From Crossiella equi (GTDB taxonomy: Bacteria; Actinomycetota; Actinomycetes; Mycobacteriales; Pseudonocardiaceae), in the NCBI RefSeq assembly GCF_017876755.1, contig NZ_JAGIOO010000001.1, positions 3,705,786-3,769,785 on the forward strand: a DNA stretch of 64,000 nucleotides. Reading direction: 5' to 3'. Shown in pieces: positions 63,211 through 64,000 of this stretch. Under the pieces are notes generated by a model. The model searched no databases. It saw only the letters and a program-made list of their open reading frames with translations, and was not told the DNA's origin. Both the position numbers and the translations under genes were made by a program. The first letter of the stretch is position 1, and the number at the start of each line of letters is the position of its first letter.

Positions 63211-64000
63211 GTCAGCCGGGCCCGGGCCGCCGCGAGGTCGGCCCGGGTCGGCTCGTCCGCCTCGGTGATCGTCATCGGGGCGCCGACCGCGGCCAGCATC
63301 GCCAGGTCGCGCACCACATCGCGCGGGGAGTCCGCGCCCAGCCGCACCTCGCAGCCGCCCGCCACCTCGGTGACGCGGGTGGGCAGCAGGTGCAGCACCC
63401 GGGCCAGCACCTCGGTCGGGGCCGCCCCGATCCGCACCACCGCCGTGTGCCGGTACGGCGCGGAGGCCAGCACGCGGTTGAGGTAGGCGGCGGAGTCCTG
63501 TTCCGGCAGCTCCCGGGGTGGGACGCGGCGGCCGGTGGGCACCGGGGCGGTGATCCGGTCCACCCGGAAGGTGCGCCAGTCCGCGCGGTCCGGGTCGTAG
63601 GCCAGCAGGTACCAGAGCCGGTAGCCGGTGACCAGGCGGTGCGGTTCGACCCGCCGCTCCCCCGGGCTGCCGTCGCGCCGCCGGTAGCCGAAGCGCACGA
63701 CCTCCCCGTCGCGCACGGCCGCGCCCAGCACCGCCAGCACGCCCGGGTCCACCCGGGCACCTTCGGCCGGGCGCACCGGGTCGGTGGCCTGGGCCAGGGC
63801 GGCCACCCGGTGCCGCAGCCGCGAGGGCAGGATCTGGGTCAGCTTCGCCAGCGCCCGCACCGAGGTCTCCGCGACGCCGTCGACCCCGCTGCCCGCGGCC
63901 GTGAGCAGGCCGGTGGCGACCGCGACGGCCTCCTCCTCGTCCAGGGCCAGGGGCGGCAGGTTCCGGCCGGAGACGAGCCGGTAGCCGCCCGCGGTACCGG
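63207..64000 (-). CDS. WYL-domain transcriptional regulator, 5' end outside window
   Basis: The C-terminal 264 residues of a WYL regulator; the N-terminal winged-helix domain lies beyond the window edge. The frame is open to position 64000. The WYL domain begins at about EVVRFGYRRRDGSPGERRVE with PHRLVTGYRLWYLLAYDPDR, and a WCX-type C-terminus ends in RADLAAARARLT. WYL domains bind nucleic acids or small nucleotides and control defence, DNA-repair or antibiotic genes. Convergent with DUF6104, so it is not obviously linked to kgd. Confidence 0.9.
   Translation of the reverse strand, partial: GTAGGYRLVSGRNLPPLALDEEEAVAVATGLLTAAGSGVDGVAETSVRALAKLTQILPSRLRHRVAALAQATDPVRPAEGARVDPGVLAVLGAAVRDGEVVRFGYRRRDGSPGERRVEPHRLVTGYRLWYLLAYDPDRADWRTFRVDRITAPVPTGRRVPPRELPEQDSAAYLNRVLASAPYRHTAVVRIGAAPTEVLARVLHLLPTRVTEVAGGCEVRLGADSPRDVVRDLAMLAAVGAPMTITEADEPTRADLAAARARLT

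Overview
The window is chromosomal DNA of a high-GC filamentous actinobacterium, most likely a member of the Pseudonocardiales (Saccharothrix, Crossiella or Actinosynnema type). This rests on very GC-rich codon use, frequent GTG/TTG starts, many apparently leaderless genes, a fused Kgd (2-oxoglutarate decarboxylase) with a DUF6104 gene behind it, an F420-type oxidoreductase, IdeR-type iron boxes, SSI-type protease inhibitors and many secreted hydrolases. The genus is inferred, not proven. I see no rRNA, tRNA, phage, transposase or CRISPR array.

Layout. 1-8.3 kb: a partial NB-ARC/TPR regulator, an F420 oxidoreductase, a very large imperfect palindrome, a phosphotransferase, and an EccC-like ATPase coupled to a FUSC-type membrane protein. 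8.4-19.5 kb: a ferric-siderophore uptake operon behind an iron box, a secreted lipase with a divergent TetR gene, small secreted and membrane proteins, a two-component system, and a DAHP synthase/isochorismate synthase pair with a second iron box. 19.7-27.3 kb: an HTH protein, a subtilase, a large LuxR-type regulator, an XRE-NB-ARC regulator, and an array of 22-bp repeats. 27.4-34 kb: a compact group that looks biosynthetic (methyltransferase, flavin split-barrel protein, GNAT acyltransferase, alpha-oxoamine synthase, then a BNR-repeat protein and a P450). 34-43 kb: stress and catabolic genes under MarR or MocR regulators (ohr/ohrR, FAD monooxygenase, AhpD-like and PEP-mutase-like genes), a desaturase, a Gfo/Idh/MocA dehydrogenase and a DEDDh-BRCT exonuclease. 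43-48.5 kb: two SSI inhibitors, a GH95-like hydrolase, an S1 protease and two DUF202 proteins. 48.4-59 kb: two paralogous glycosyltransferases, a repeat-rich orphan protein, an ABC transporter with a glutamine/proline-rich tail, a hairpin-forming element and a fused ABC exporter. 59-64 kb: kgd, DUF6104 and a partial WYL regulator.

How the genes work together. Iron limitation probably links 8.7-11.8 kb (uptake) with 17.1-19.5 kb (supply of isochorismate, a usual catecholate-siderophore precursor); the rest of that pathway is not in the window. Divergent regulator/target pairs with visible operators recur: TetR/lipase, OhrR/Ohr, MarR/monooxygenase, MocR/AhpD-like. Convergent pairs end either in strong shared hairpins or in a shared CTAG that carries both stop codons.

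Most unusual features: the palindrome of about 660 bp at 2346-3008 and the related 22-bp array at 27105-27298, both between convergent genes; the EccC-like/FUSC pair; the alpha-oxoamine synthase group; and a 13-bp palindrome found five times.
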